64,000 nt of DNA. Source: Prorocentrum cordatum (Eukaryota > Sar > Dinophyceae > Prorocentrales > Prorocentraceae). The position numbers and the translations under genes were made by a program. The notes under the pieces are model-generated. The model ran no database searches. It was given only the letters and a program-made list of their open reading frames with translations, and was not told the origin of the DNA. The DNA is taken from assembly GCA_963575745.1 (NCBI GenBank), contig CAUYUJ010015832.1:27501-91500 (forward strand). Direction: 5' to 3'. This document shows positions 50,336-61,674 of this stretch, one piece after another. How positions within the stretch are numbered: position 1 is the stretch's first letter; each line of letters begins with the position of its first letter.

Positions 50336-52876
50336 TTATCCTCCTCCTCTTCTTCCTCTTCGTGCCGCTGTTTCTCCACGCTCCCCTCCCCGCCTCCCGC
50401 CCCTCCCCCTTCCGTCGTACACACAGGCCGCTGAGAAATCACAGCCCAGGAGTACTGGCCGAGAGTGAAGAGAGGCCGCACCCGAAGATCCCAGGCATCG
50501 GGGTGGAGCCATATTCTCATCAGCTGGTGGCAGGGCGTTCGTCCATTCCCCGTGGAGGACACCATCAAGGAAAAAGCTTAAGTTGGTGGAATTGCGAGCC
50601 CAGCATCTCGAGCTGGCGCAGCAGACCGCTGGTCCTCCCGCCAAGCCAGGTGATGCTAGTGCTTCTATTCTACGACGGCAGCTGTTACTGGGTTGGACGC
50701 AATGAAGTTCGCAGAAGTTGTATGGCATCTTGGGGCAGGCGATGCGGCCATGTCGATGGCTGAGGGTGTTGCCCAAGCGTTACCTAGTATCATACAGAAT
50801 GCGCAAACTCAGGTGGCAGGGGCTACTCGAGCGGGTGCATCACGCGTCCAAGTTCCTGAGCAGCCTGATGCTCCACGGCCCCCTCGGCAAGTACCGGCAC
50901 ATTCACACGCAGCCGCTGAAGGTGATGGCTCTTGGGTTACTGGTGCTGACCTTGAGGAGCTTAAACCTATGCTCCATGCGGCGGGGATATCCGGTGACAT
51001 GGCATGCGCGAAGCAGGTACGCGAAAAAGCCAACAAACTCCTCAAGCTCAGAGGCTTTAGCCAGTTGGGTAGCTTCCAGGCCTACTAGGTCTTGTTGGGC
51101 TGGCCATGTTTTGTGTATGCTATCTGTGGTAGCAATGATGTCTAACAAGTTTCAGGCCGTCGGCCGCGTCGGCAGGGTCAACGCGGATGCTGCAGGTCTT
51201 TCGATCAGGCACACGTCGATGGGGCCTAAGGATGTTATAATCTAGGTTCAGGAGCACAAATCTGATTGTCTAAGGACTCGGTATATCATGGGGTGTTTTC
51301 GCCCGCCGTCATGGCGCAGGCTGATGGGCTTCCTGCTGGAGTCGCGGTCTTGGTGCCCAAAACTGTACTCCGATCCTCGAGGCCCTGGGCATCAGGGCGG
51401 GGGTGCGGGCATGGAGCCAGCCAGAGCTGTGGCATTCCAGGTCTTTGTAGTGGTGCAACACGGCTGGGTGGCAGTCTCGAACTATCTGCAAGACAGCGCT
51501 GGGCTCAATGCAATTCACAGTAGCATATCGCATCGCCTGGCGCTGTTCCTCGGTCGTCTTCATGCAGCAGGCCCGCCTCGGTGTTAGGGGGCGGAGTTAA
51601 TATGAAGTCTTGCAAACTGGAAAGGCTGCGATGGCCAGACCGGTGCAGGCCATGTTCTTGACACCGGCTACCGTGCATTGCCGCACCGCCAATGCGGTGG
51701 AGGGCCACGCATACGACTATCTCTTTGCACATTCTAATTTGGCGCAAGTTTTGGGATACATCGAAGTGCTGGAGTCGGCTGGGCTTCCCACGCATGCGCC
51801 TGTGGCTGTTGGGTTCCAGAATGAGCATGACAAGATTGTGTTGAGAGCTTCTTCTGAGCCGCGGGCCTTGCCTAAGGTGCCCAACGTTGGCTGCTCAAGA
51901 TAACTCATCCAGTGGGACTGCACAATGCAGGCGATTCAAGATGCACGTGTTGGCTCCTCGCTTCAGCATGTATGAGACTTGGTTGTGCGTGGAGTCGAGA
52001 AAGATTTGCTAGACATATGTGACAGTGTTGATGATGATGGTGCGAATGATGCGTTTAAGGTCGAGGTGGGCTTGTCCAGCTGAATCTGATGGAGGCTTAT
52101 TGGCAGCCTCGTCTCCAACGGCGGCAGTGCCGTCTTCGTCTCAGGACATGGCTTGCTGCGGCGAGATGGGCCAAGCACTTGCTGAGAGCACGCGTACCTT
52201 TGGGTATCAGTTAGTCCAGGAGTTGACGACCACTAAGAGGATTCGCTCGATCAACTTGCCAGACTGCGAATCGCCATGGGCGGTTGTGCAAAGTATGGGC
52301 GCGCGAGTTCAGGCGGAGGGCCGGTCGCGACATGACCGAGGAGGAGTCGCATGTCTCAGGCTGCCCCGCCTCTGCAGTTGATCCGGGGGCCTGGTCGCGC
52401 GGCCAGCCAACATTGGCGCCAGAAAAGACATGGGAGGTGGGCCTGGTGTTGTCCTGGGAGGTTCTTCCTGGGGTGGGGGGCGCCAGAGGGTGCAGAGGGA
52501 TGCGGGGTCACAGGTGTTGGCCCCGCCACCGGTGCCGAGGAAGCTGCTCCGAGGAGGCCCAGGGCTCCCCCGAGTCGCCCGCGGGATCGGTGGGGCGTGC
52601 CGTGACCGGGGAGTTTTTCATTGTCGATGTCTGCCAGGATTCCGAGGACATGTGAGTTGAGGGCAAAAAGTTCAAGAAGCAGAAGGAATAATGACAAACA
52701 GATAACAAAATATGCAGAGGGAGTCTAGTATCGAAGTTCGGCCTGCAAGTGCGGATCATGATGCGGCTACTCCCGTCGACACCGGTGCAGGCGTTTTCCC
52801 GATAATCGTGAAGTTGGTTGTGGGGCGGCGGCTGCTACTACCACGGGTGCTGCTGAGGTGGCGTTTTTACCAAAGA
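50336..52876. other. unassigned region; a few coding-like stretches
   Basis: No domain is recognised on either strand. Several frames are open for 80-175 codons with ordinary composition (for example 50718-51245 + and 51610-51903 +), but they overlap one another and lack clear conservation signals. This may be decayed coding DNA. Confidence 0.4.
50693..51088 (+). CDS. hypothetical ORF, 131 codons
   Basis: An alanine-rich, helical peptide (MSMAEGVAQALPSIIQNAQT, then ADLEELKPMLHAAGIS and VREKANKLLKLRGFSQ) ends in TAG at 51086-51088. Its regular helix pattern is more protein-like than that of its overlapping neighbours. There is an in-frame ATG at 50699. I recognise no family, and it may be a fragment of an older gene. 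Confidence 0.3.
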   Translation: MDAMKFAEVVWHLGAGDAAMSMAEGVAQALPSIIQNAQTQVAGATRAGASRVQVPEQPDAPRPPRQVPAHSHAAAEGDGSWVTGADLEELKPMLHAAGISGDMACAKQVREKANKLLKLRGFSQLGSFQAY

Positions 52877-54802
52877 GCTCTTGCTGATAGGTTTCTAGTG
52901 GTCTCAAAAGAGAGCATCATGACTCAGGGGGGTCGGGGCGGGACCCGGACAGGCTGCCGCCGCGGCTGCCGCCGCATTCGTTTTTCGCAAGCAGTCACAC
53001 TTCGTGCTCTTCGACCTCCCAGAACTCCATTCCCGGGCCACATTCTGAATGCCCGGAGCCAAGTGTAGGCCATTTCGTGCTCTTCGACCTCCCAGAACTC
53101 CATTCCCGGGCCACATTTTGGATGCCCGGAGCCAACTGTAGGCCACTTCGTGCTCTTCGATTTCCCAGAACTCCATTCCCGGGCCACATTTTGGATGCCC
53201 GGAGCCAACTGTAGGCCACTTCGTGCTCTTCAAGTTCCCAGAACTCCATTCCTGGGCATGATTTTGAATGCCCGGAGCCAACTGTAGGCCACTTCGTGTT
53301 CTTCTAGTTCCCAGAACTCCATTCCTGGGCCACATTTTGAATGCTGAGGCAGGCTGATGCTGCGGCCGAGGCAGGCTGAGGCTGAGGCAGGCTGAGGCTG
53401 AGGCCGAGGCTGAAGGCAGACTGAGGCTGAGGCTGAAGCAGACTGAGGCTGAGGCTGAGGCAGGCTGAGGCTGAGGCTGAGGCAGGCTGATGCTGAGGCA
53501 GGCTGAGGCTGAGGCTGAGGCTGATGCAGGCTGAGGCTGAGGCAGGCTGAGGCTGAGGCCGAGGCTGAAGGCAGACTGAGGCTGAGGCTGAAGCAGGCTG
53601 AGGCTGAGGCTAAGGCAGGCTGAGGTTGAGGCAGGCTGAGGCTGAGGCTGAGGCAGGCTGAGGTTGAGGCTGTGACTGCGACTGCCGTTGCCGCTGCGAC
53701 TGTCATCGCGAATGCGACTACGACTGCGAGAACAGCAAAATTCTACAACTGGATGTTCGTCTGAATCTTAACGGAAATGCTGTCATATATGCTTTACACA
53801 TCGCTGCTAGGTTGCTTTGCCGGGATAATTTACGCAGCAGCTCTTGCTGATAGGTTTTTAGTGCTGTCAAAAGAGACCATCATGACTCCTCAGGGGGGTC
53901 GGGGCGGGACCCGGGGCGGGACCCGGCGCGGCTGCCGCCGCACTCGTTTTTCGCAAACAGTCAGACACTTAGTGCTCTTCGACCTCCCAGAACTCCATTC
54001 CCGGGCCACATTCTGAATGCCCGGAGCCAAGTGTAGGCCATTTCGTGCTCTTCGACCTCCCAGAACTCCATTCCCGGGCCACATTTTGGATGCCCGGAGC
54101 CAACTGTAGGCCACTTCGTGCTCTTCGATTTCCCAGAACTCCATTCCCGGGCCACATTTTGGATGCCCGGAGCCAACTGTAGGCCACTTCGTGCTCTTCA
54201 AGTTCCCAGAACTCCATTCCTGGGCATGATTTTGAATGCCCGGAGCCAACTGTAGGCCACTTCGTGTTTTTCTAGTTCCCAGAATTCCATTCCTGGGCCA
54301 CATTTTGAATGCTGAGGCAGGCTGATGCTGCGGCCGAGGCGGGCTGAGGCTGAGGCAGGCTGAGGCTGAGGCCGAGGCTGAAGGCAGACTGAGGCTGAGG
54401 CTGAAGCAGACTGAGGCTGAGGCTGAGGCAGGCTGAGGCTGAGGCTGAGGCAGGCTGATGCTGAGGCAGGCTGAGGCTGAGGCTGAGGCTGATGCAGGCT
54501 GAGGCTGAGGCAGGCTGAGGCTGAGGCCGAGGCTGAAGGCAGACTGAGGCTGAGGCTGAAGCAGGCTGAGGCTGAGGCTGAGGCAGGCTGAGGCTGAGGC
54601 AGGCTGAGGCTGAGGCTGAGGCAGGCTGAGGCTGAGGCTGTGACTGCGACTGCCGTCGCCGCTGCGACTGTCATCGCGAATGCGACTACGACTGCGAGAA
54701 CAGCAGAATTCTACAACTGGATTTTCATTTGAATCTTAAGGGGAATGCTTTCAGATATGCTTTTACACATCGCTGTTAGGTTGCTTTGCCGGGATAATTT
54801 TG
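52877..54802 (+). repeat. 963 bp segmental tandem duplication containing ~73 bp and GAGGCT-type arrays
   Basis: Copy 1 is about 52877-53830 and copy 2 about 53840-54802. Both begin GCTCTTGCTGATAGGTTT, contain five ~73 bp units built on CCCAGAACTCCATTCC and GCCCGGAGCCAA (52980-53340; 53960-54310), then about 350 bp of GAGGCTGAGGCAGGCT-type repeats, then a unique tail ending GGTTGCTTTGCCGGGATAAT. The 73 bp unit is not a multiple of three, so the minus-strand frames rotate through it. Confidence 0.9.
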
Positions 54803-54894
54803 TGAAGGCCTTGCGGCCAGTGCCGCCGACCCTGAAGTTTGGGCGGGGTGCGCAGAGCATGGGGGGGAATATGAAGAGGGCATAACAGTTGCTT

Positions 54895-55670
54895 GTGCGG
54901 GGTGCCGGGTGCGCCAGGTGTGCCGGGTGTGCCGGGTGCGCTCGGCGCCGGGTGCGCCGGGTGTCCCGGGTGCACTCGGCGCCGGGTGCCCGGCCGCCGG
55001 GTGTGCCGGGTGTGCCGGTTATGCCGGGTGCGCTCGGCGCCGGGTGCGCCGGGTGTCCCGGGTGCACTCGGCGCAGGGTGCTGGGCCGCCGGGTGCGCCG
55101 GGTGCGCCGGGTGCGCCGGGTGCACTCGGCGCCGGGTGCGCTCGGCGCCGGGTGTGCCGGGTGTGCCGGGTGCGCTCGGCGCCGGGTGCGCCGGGTGTCC
55201 CGGGTGCAATCGGCGCCGGGTGCCCGGCCGCCGGGTGTGCCGGGTGTGCCGGGTGTGCCGGGTGCGCTCGGCGCCGGGTGCGCCGGGTGTCCCGGGTGCA
55301 CTCGGCGCCGGGTGCTGGGCCGCCGGGTGCGCCGGGTGCGCCGGGTGCGCCGGGTGCACTCGGCGCCGGGTGCTCTCGGCGCCGGGTGCGCCGGGTGTCC
55401 CGGGTGCACTCGGCGCCGGGTGCTGGGCCGCCGGGTGCGCCGGGTGCGCCGGGTGCACTCGGCGCCGGGTGCGGTCGATGACGGGTGCGCCGGGTGTCCC
55501 GGGTGCACTCGGCGCCGGGTGCCGGGCCGCCGGGTGTACCGGGTTCGCCGGGTGCACTCGGCGCCGGGTGCGCTCGGTGCGGAGGGTGCGCCACGCGCGT
55601 CGGGTTCGCTCGGCGCCGGGTGCGTTCGGCGCGCCGGGTGTTGTGCTGGGCGCGCCGGGTCTGCCACGAA
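54895..55670. repeat. 9 bp GC-rich minisatellite (GGGTGCGCC family) with higher-order units
   Basis: Copies of GGGTGCGCC/GGGTGTGCC/GGGTGTCCC are interspersed with a CACTCGGCGCC block, which recurs at irregular spacing and sets a higher-order unit. All six frames are open because the unit is a multiple of three. Confidence 0.92.
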
Positions 55671-56254
55671 TCGTGAACACAGACAATCTGTGAGGACTTA
55701 CGTATACAGATGGGGACATGGGACGGGACGATGCATGGCAATATCGTTCCACATCCTCCTCATTCTTACTCCTTATTTGTACATACTCCGACTCTCCCTC
55801 TGTCTGGCCGATGGCGGTTGCATCCGGGCTCTCCCATCCAGACTGTGTGACATCAGTGCAAGATGCCCGTCTTTCCTCCCAACATGGCTTGTCTTGTCGT
55901 CGACGATGCGAACTGCGTGGCAGGAATGGGACGCGGCGCGCATCGCGCGTGGACGTCAATCTGGGCCCTCCCATCCTGATTGTCAAAACTCAATACAAAG
56001 TTCCCGCTTTTCCTTTCAACATGGCCTGACTTGTCGTCGGCAATGCGAAATGCGGCCTCCTGAAGCCTCCTGGAGCCCCCTGGAGCTTCCCACCACCTCC
56101 TGAGGCCTCCTGAAGCCTCCTGGGGCCTCCTGAAGCTTCCTGGGGCCTCCTGGGGCATCCTCGGTTCGTGCTGAAATGCCAGCGCATCCATTGAGACGGG
56201 CGACGATTTCCCCATCGGTACCCACCATGGCGGCTTCATCAGCTGTGGCACACC
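55671..56254. repeat. short duplicated segments and CCTCCTGAAG-type repeats
   Basis: Two related ~90 bp segments at about 55830-55915 and 55965-56050 share CTCCCATCC, CAACATGGC and CTTGTCGTCG. They are followed at 56050-56160 by repeats of GCCTCCTGAAGCCTCCTGG. No gene is seen. Confidence 0.7.
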
Positions 56255-56390
56255 ACCTTGACGATTGATTTCGGTCACCAATTGCGCCATCACTGTTTCT
56301 TATGTTGTGGGAGGGCGGGTGGGAATCACGGTGGGAATGTGCATGCCATGATTGACTCGCTCGAACTGGCTAGCTGGATCGTCCTTTTAC
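56255..56390 (+). repeat. plus-strand copy of the interspersed coding-like repeat (partner 33695-33800)
   Basis: Reads HCFLCCGRAGG and HAMIDSLELASW in one frame. Nucleotide blocks such as CTTATGTTGTGGGAGGGCGG are shared exactly with the reverse complement of the partner. Confidence 0.65.
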
Positions 56391-56632
56391 TCCTGGCCCT
56401 GATCCTCCTCTCTTGCGTCCTGCGCGACGCCAGCATGTCAGAGCTGCCTAGTACAGGTGCACTGAGGCCGTAGAGGATAGATCGGGTACCAAAACTGCCA
56501 GAGAGCGCCCGCATCTAAGCGGTCGGGGACCAAAACTGCCGGAAAACGCCCCGCATCCTGGCATCCCGACGGGCACCTGGCGCAGGCGTGGGCGGCTCGA
56601 TTCACCCATGCTCTCATTCGACTACGCTCCAC
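56391..56632. other. unique spacer
   Basis: Includes a short duplicated phrase (ACCAAAACTGCC with GAGCGCCC or AACGCCCC, near 56490 and 56530). No gene. Confidence 0.35.
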
Positions 56633-57316
56633 TCAAAATCTACCATTCTCCCGGGGCAGGGCTGCAGGGCGCGCCCGAGCCGGTGCCGCGCCGCGGCCTG
56701 CCGCGCCGGCGGGCGTCGGCGCTGTGCCGCTGGTCGTCGCCGCCGCATCGGCCCCTCCCGCGCCGCCGGGCATTCCTCCTGCTACTCCGCCCGCCGCCGC
56801 CGTCGCGCCCGGGCCGCGCGGGGCCCCCGCCTGCCCGCCTGGCACCGCGGCCCCCCGCTTCCGCGCGGCTCGCGGAGCGCTGGCGGAGGCAGGCGGGGCT
56901 CTCCTCTTCCTGGTCTCCTTTGCCCCAATCGCACTCGTGTACGCCTGCAAGGAAACGCCGCACAGCTTCATCAGGCGGTTGTGGAATGGCAGGTGGAGGT
57001 CGCGGCGGTCGGGCGGCGGCAGCTTCAAGTGGATCCGCGGGGCGCCCGGCTGGTCCTCCGCGCTCGAGCCGTCGTCGTACGTGCCAATGTGATACTGGCT
57101 GAGCCCCGCCTGCACGACCGCCTTCCAATGGTGCTGCCGGAGGGCGACTGTTCTCCCGCGGACGCTTGGCTCCTGGCTCGGCAGGGTCTTCCGGATGGAG
57201 CCACGCACATTCGAACAGATGACAGTGGGTTCTCCTCGCAAAATTGTTATCTTCATAATCTCCCTGTCGGTGAGGAACACATCGCCGTGCTCCTGCATCT
57301 GCACCGAGGCGCCGTC
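56633..57316 (-). CDS. reverse-strand terminal exon, unknown function
   Basis: On the minus strand TTCCCTCAG (57325-57317) is a plausible 3' splice site. The frame then runs 227 codons to a stop. The first half has normal protein composition ([20 protein letters not shown], then [17 protein letters not shown] and [18 protein letters not shown]), ending in a basic patch (KETRKRR). The second half is Ala/Gly/Pro-rich low complexity. Upstream on the minus strand lies a GATGTA hexamer array, which would be intronic. I do not recognise the family. Confidence 0.5.
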   Translation of the reverse strand, partial: DGASVQMQEHGDVFLTDREIMKITILRGEPTVICSNVRGSIRKTLPSQEPSVRGRTVALRQHHWKAVVQAGLSQYHIGTYDDGSSAEDQPGAPRIHLKLPPPDRRDLHLPFHNRLMKLCGVSLQAYTSAIGAKETRKRRAPPASASAPRAARKRGAAVPGGQAGAPRGPGATAAAGGVAGGMPGGAGGADAAATTSGTAPTPAGAAGRGAAPARARPAALPRENGRF

Positions 57317-57357
57317 CTGAGGGAAGCCGATCAACGACGCGCAGTCCCGCCCCATTT

Positions 57358-57570
57358 CTACATCTACATCCACATCAACAGCGAGATTCACATTTACATC
57401 TACATGTACACCTACATCTACACCCACATCCACATCCACATCTACATCCACATCTACATCTACATCTACATCTACATCTACATCTACATCTACATCTACA
57501 TCTACATCTACATATACATCTACATATACACCTACATCCACATCTACACCTACACCTACACCAACATCTC
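57358..57570. repeat. ACATCT hexamer array
   Basis: ACATCT/ACATCC hexamers, nearly pure over 57440-57530. It produces the Asp-Val frame on the minus strand. Confidence 0.93.
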
Positions 57571-58198
57571 AATGCTATGCTATGCTATGCTATGATACTA
57601 TGCTCTGCGCTGCTAGGTCTGCTATTTTATGATATGTTATGATACTATGCGATCTGCAGGCATCTCAATGTTTTGCTAGGCTATGATATGATATTTGATG
57701 CTGCGCTATGTTATGATATGATATGCTATGTTATGCTGCGCTATGCTATGATATGGTATGAAATGTTATGATGTGATATGCTATAGTATGCTGCGATGTG
57801 CTATGATAAGCAATGCTATGATCTGCGATGCTATGCTGTGCTATGCTATGTTATGATATGCTGAGCTATGCTATGCTATGCTTGGCTCTGCTTGGCTATG
57901 CTATGCTATGCGGTGCTAATGCTGCGCTGCACTATACTGTGCGAAGCTAAGCTAGGGTAAGCTGAGCTATGCTGAGCTAAGCCAAGCTAAGCTGGGCTAG
58001 GCTAAGCTAAGCTAAACCAAGCCAAGCTAAATTAAGCTAAGCTTGGCTAAACTAAGATGAAATAAGCAAAGTTAAGCTAAGCTAAGCTAAGCTAATCTAA
58101 GCTAAAGCTACGCTAGGTTGGGCAAAGCTAAGCTAAGCCAAGCTAAGCTAAGCTGAGATAGGCTGAGCTAAGCTAAGCTTAGCTTAGCTTAGCTAAAC
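57571..58198. repeat. degenerate pentanucleotide array, GCTAT grading into GCTAA
   Basis: 57571-57940 is built on CTATG/ATGCT pentamers with many variants. From about 57940 to 58198 the unit becomes AAGCT/GCTAA. A single array has apparently drifted from one pentamer to the other. Confidence 0.9.
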
Positions 58199-58471
58199 TG
58201 GGTGAACCCAGGGGGCGCAACTGGGGGAACCGCGGGCCGGATGCCGGGGGAACCGCCCGGAGCGAGCCCCAGTGCCCAGCCCTTTAAGCACATAGAGCAA
58301 GAACCCTTCTAGGCAGAGCCTAGGTAGGGAACAATTTTGACTTGATTCCACGGTCGGCCTGGTAGGGCGCGCCGCGGCTGAGCCTGGGTCAAGGCCCGCT
58401 GGCCCCACTCGTCGCCGACCGCGCCGACCCAGACTGCGCCAGCAGCCCTGCGGCTGGCGGCGTCCCGCGCG

Positions 58472-58502
<31 letters not shown>
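58199..58502. other. unique spacer ending in a CT run
   Basis: No gene seen; 58475-58502 is a CT dinucleotide run that leads into the assembly gap. Confidence 0.5.
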
Positions 58503-58602
58503 NNNNNNNNNNNNNNNNNNNNNNNNNNNNNNNNNNNNNNNNNNNNNNNNNNNNNNNNNNNNNNNNNNNNNNNNNNNNNNNNNNNNNNNNNNNNNNNNNN
58601 NN
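58503..58602. other. assembly gap, 100 N
   Basis: Exactly 100 N directly after a CT run, so the gap lies in or beside a simple repeat. Confidence 0.99.
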
Positions 58603-58957
58603 CCTCCTGGCTCTCGCGCCCTTCCTCCAGGGTGATGCGAACGCTGTGGGAGACCTCGAGAGCCTCGCAACAAAACTAATGAAAAAAACACCTGAAGGGG
58701 GGCCCACGCAGCCGACTGCATGCTGGAACCACAGGCCGGGATATCTCCAAGTCCCCCCCGCCTGGGCGGGTCCGCCAATGCCCCCGTTTGCGCGGTGCTG
58801 ATTCCCAGGGCCCCGACGTTGTCGCCTCGCAGGCGCCATTCCGAGATCCCCGCGCGATCGGACTGGACGGTCGCATTTCCCGCGCCGAGCCGGTCGATCC
58901 CCCCTGGCGGTTGGCCCGACCCGGTCGATCCCGCGATCCGATCTGCCGCTGACTCGC

Positions 58958-59353
58958 TCAGATGCTCGATCGGCCTGCGAATCTGAGCTCCGAGCCAGGG
59001 CCTGCCCCCGTGGCCAAGGCGCTCGCAGTCGCCAGCACGTGGTCGACAATCGCGCGCCCCACGACGAGGCCCACCCGGTGCGTGGAGCTCTTCCGAGTCT
59101 GCGGGTAATTGATGTTGACGACCGGCAAGACTACCGGGCTTGGGTCACCAGGGAGTATGCTGGTCAGTGCACCGTTGGTGCAAGCACACAGGCAGGCGAG
59201 AATTCCCATTCCGAACGGGAACTCGTGATGTGACGACCGGGTGGCTAGAGTGAGAATCGCTTGCGATGCCTTTTGGCCCAAGGCGACCCTGGAGTCGTAC
59301 TCCTTGTCGACGATGTCCCACGCGGCGCGCATCTCATCTCGGAACTGCTGCAT
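58958..59353 (-). CDS. reverse-strand ORF, possibly DUF3987-like fragment
   Basis: A true ATG (59353) opens 131 codons on the minus strand with convincing protein composition. It reads QQFRDEMRAAWDIVDKEYDS, then HHEFPFGMGILACLCACTNG and VVLPVVNINYPQTRKSSTHR. The order, a small-residue helix followed by P-V-V-N-INYPQTRKSS, resembles the start of a primase-like DUF3987 domain, where a P-S-G-x-G-K-S loop is usual. Here the loop is altered, so I hold this loosely. The frame is also open upstream of the ATG for some 25 codons. It follows the transposase-like gene on the same strand by about 300 bp. Confidence 0.35.
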   Translation of the reverse strand: MQQFRDEMRAAWDIVDKEYDSRVALGQKASQAILTLATRSSHHEFPFGMGILACLCACTNGALTSILPGDPSPVVLPVVNINYPQTRKSSTHRVGLVVGRAIVDHVLATASALATGAGPGSELRFAGRSSI

Positions 59354-59656
59354 CGCCTTCCCGCCGCGCGCCGGGGCCGAGTCGGGTTCCCACTCGAGCC
59401 AACTGTCTGCGAGGACCAGGTGGTGGGTCCCTAGGAGCGCCCTCGCGCGGGTTCTGCTCGGGCAATTGTCATTCCCCTCGGCTGCCCCGACCGCGCCTTG
59501 TCATGTTCCTTCCCGGCCACCCAGTTCTCCATTCTCTCTGTGCAACTTATGCATGCGCCTAGCTCTAGCCCACCCTTGCAACGCTCCGGACATGGCGGGC
59601 GCGGTGCGCGACGCCTAAGCAGCGGGCAATCGGCGCGCGGGCCCGGGCGGCCTCGC

Positions 59657-61375
59657 TCACTCGCTCCCCGGCTGCCCCGCACTCGCGCCCGCGCGGGCCG
59701 CGCGCGCCTGCTCGGCCAGCCAGGCCTCATGTTTCACTTCGGCCAGCTCCGTTAGCAAGAAGGCCGAGGTAAACTGCCCCATGCGGCGCACAGAATATTT
59801 GTGGCGCCCCAGAGACGAGAACAGCTGCTCGCAGATCTGGCTATTGATGTTCTTCACGAGCTCCTTGTTGCAGTCTGCCTTGGGTGAACAATTTGCTAGG
59901 CGCCAGGGGTCCACGTGGTTTCTGTCGCGCAGTCCGTCGGTGATGTACTTGACGTTGGGGTGCGCGAGCCTGCGCGCGAAGGCGCCGTCGCCCTCGCGCT
60001 TCGAAGCGCACCGCCGCAAATCGCAAGCATCGTCGTGGCGGACAAAGTCGACTGCTGGGGCCTTCTCCACGACCTCCGCCAAGAAGAAGTAGCGCTGCGG
60101 CAGACTCTCTGCGCCCACGTACTCCTTCAGATGCACGATGTAGTCTTCTGGAGTGCAGGCGTAAAGCCAGCCGCATCTTCTGCTGAACTGGCCCGGGGTC
60201 GAACCGCGGCTGGCCCTGCCCAAATGCGCCTCTTTGTGGCTCCTGCACGACACGGACTGCAAGTCCGCGTCGGGTGACATCGCCGGGATGTGCGCCTGGT
60301 GTCCAGCATTGCCCCAGTACTCTTGCAGTTGGCCCTGGGTGACCTGGCGCGCGGCGGCCCAGCGCCTCGGCGCTCCTGGGAAATCTTTCTGATCCCGCGC
60401 CGCGAGGCACACGTCGCACGGTTCAGTCCTGGGGGCCGTTTCCAGCACGCGCCGGCGCTTGTGCGAAACTATGATTTCACTTTGCGGCGGGCCGTCGTCC
60501 TCGGTCAGGGCGCGAGCCAAGTGCTTGCTGCAACGCTTCAGCTTGAATCCTGGTTTGCAAGAGCACTGCGTGGCAGTGTGCTTCTCCAGGGAGGGGGGGT
60601 ACATCAGTTCGGCAACAGCTCGCCCGCAGATCCGGCGGGCCAGTTTCGCATGGGATCCCATCTATGACGAGCGTGTTGATGGAGCGCCCGCTGTCCGTGA
60701 GCCCCTGCCCTCGTCGGCTGAACATGTGCTCTGGGTACCATGACCAAATGGTTTTTATCATGTCCGGCGACGTCTTCAACAAATTCAGCTCCCCCTGCAG
60801 AACATACGGGCCATGGCGCGCCGCGCGATCCAGGCCCTCTGCAACTTCAAATCTGCTCTGAACGGGACCACCTCTGCGAGCTCCCGGTAAACCTTGGCCT
60901 CGCTGTCAAAAGATGCGTGCTGGAAGGCTAAGCGTTGCGCGAATTGCCGCAGCCACTGGGCAGACACGCCCCAGGTGTTGGCAAGAAAAATATTCCAGCC
61001 GATCGTGTCCACTCCAATGCCACGCATGGTTGCTCGTAGACTCTGAGATGTAATTATACCACACGCGCTTTTGCGCGCACCCGCGCCTCTCGCATCTCAA
61101 CGGCACGTGGCGCCGCGACCCCCATCCACCTACACTAAGCACACTTGCTGTCGCAGCCTCCCGCTCCTGTGGGCGCATGGGGCCTTTACAGTGTGGGCAG
61201 CTCCCGTTCGGATGGGACAGGGCACCACAGCTCCCGCCAGCAATGCGCTGTGCTTGTTGGAGTAACCCCGCGGCAGCGATGTCCGGCACCCCCAAATCTT
61301 TGAGAGCACTGTGCAAACGTTCTGCCGCCATGCGCACTGGTTCGTCTGGGTTCGGGAAACCGAGCGCTAGCTAGC
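59657..61375 (-). pseudogene. KDZ/CxC-type transposase-like gene, frameshifted
   Basis: Coding segments on the minus strand run from about 61375 to 59657 through several frame changes (near 61020, 60785 and 60655). The N-terminal part has a zinc-binding cluster (CPHCKGPM, then RCERRGCAQKRVWYNYIS). Next come WNIFLANTWGVSAQWLRQF and NTLVIDG, joining to KLARRICGRA. A Cys/His cluster (QCSCKPGFKLKRCSKHL) resembles the CxC6 domain associated with KDZ transposases. The C-terminal part has SCRSHK, VRHDDACDLRRC, a DRNHVDPWRLANC segment and INSQICEQLFSSLGRHKYSV, matching the D-D-x-C, N-H and N-x-x-x-x-EQ-x-F blocks of KDZ-like proteins. It could be a domesticated or decayed transposon. Terminal inverted repeats are not seen. 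Confidence 0.5.
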
Positions 61376-61674
61376 GTTCTTGAGGTGGTCTCCGACGGGC
61401 CACTGTTACGGCGACACCATTGGGGGCGCGCTGTCGGAGCCAAAACGGCGACGGGCCCACGAAGTGCATCACGTCAGTGCGCCAGAGGGGGGCTGCAATC
61501 ACGATGCCTATATAGGCGACTGGGGCATCCCCCGAACTGTTGGCAGAGATTGCAGAAGGCATTGGATGCCTGCTGCGTTTGACAAGGCTCTCTGTTGTTG
61601 TCCGCTCCCCTTCCCTGCTCTCTGCTGCTCTCGGCTGTTTTTTGTTCGTCTCGAGAAGACTGCTCTCTGCTGGT
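61376..61674. other. unique spacer
   Basis: No recognisable gene; a TATATAG word lies at 61507-61514. The right part repeats CTCTCTGCTG-like words before the minisatellite. Confidence 0.35.

Noticed and set aside
53230-54674. Minus-strand ORFs with repeated GPGMEFWE / WPGNGVLG peptides
   Set aside because: The 73 bp unit is not a multiple of three, so the same DNA is read in all frames; tandem DNA repeat, not a protein repeat.
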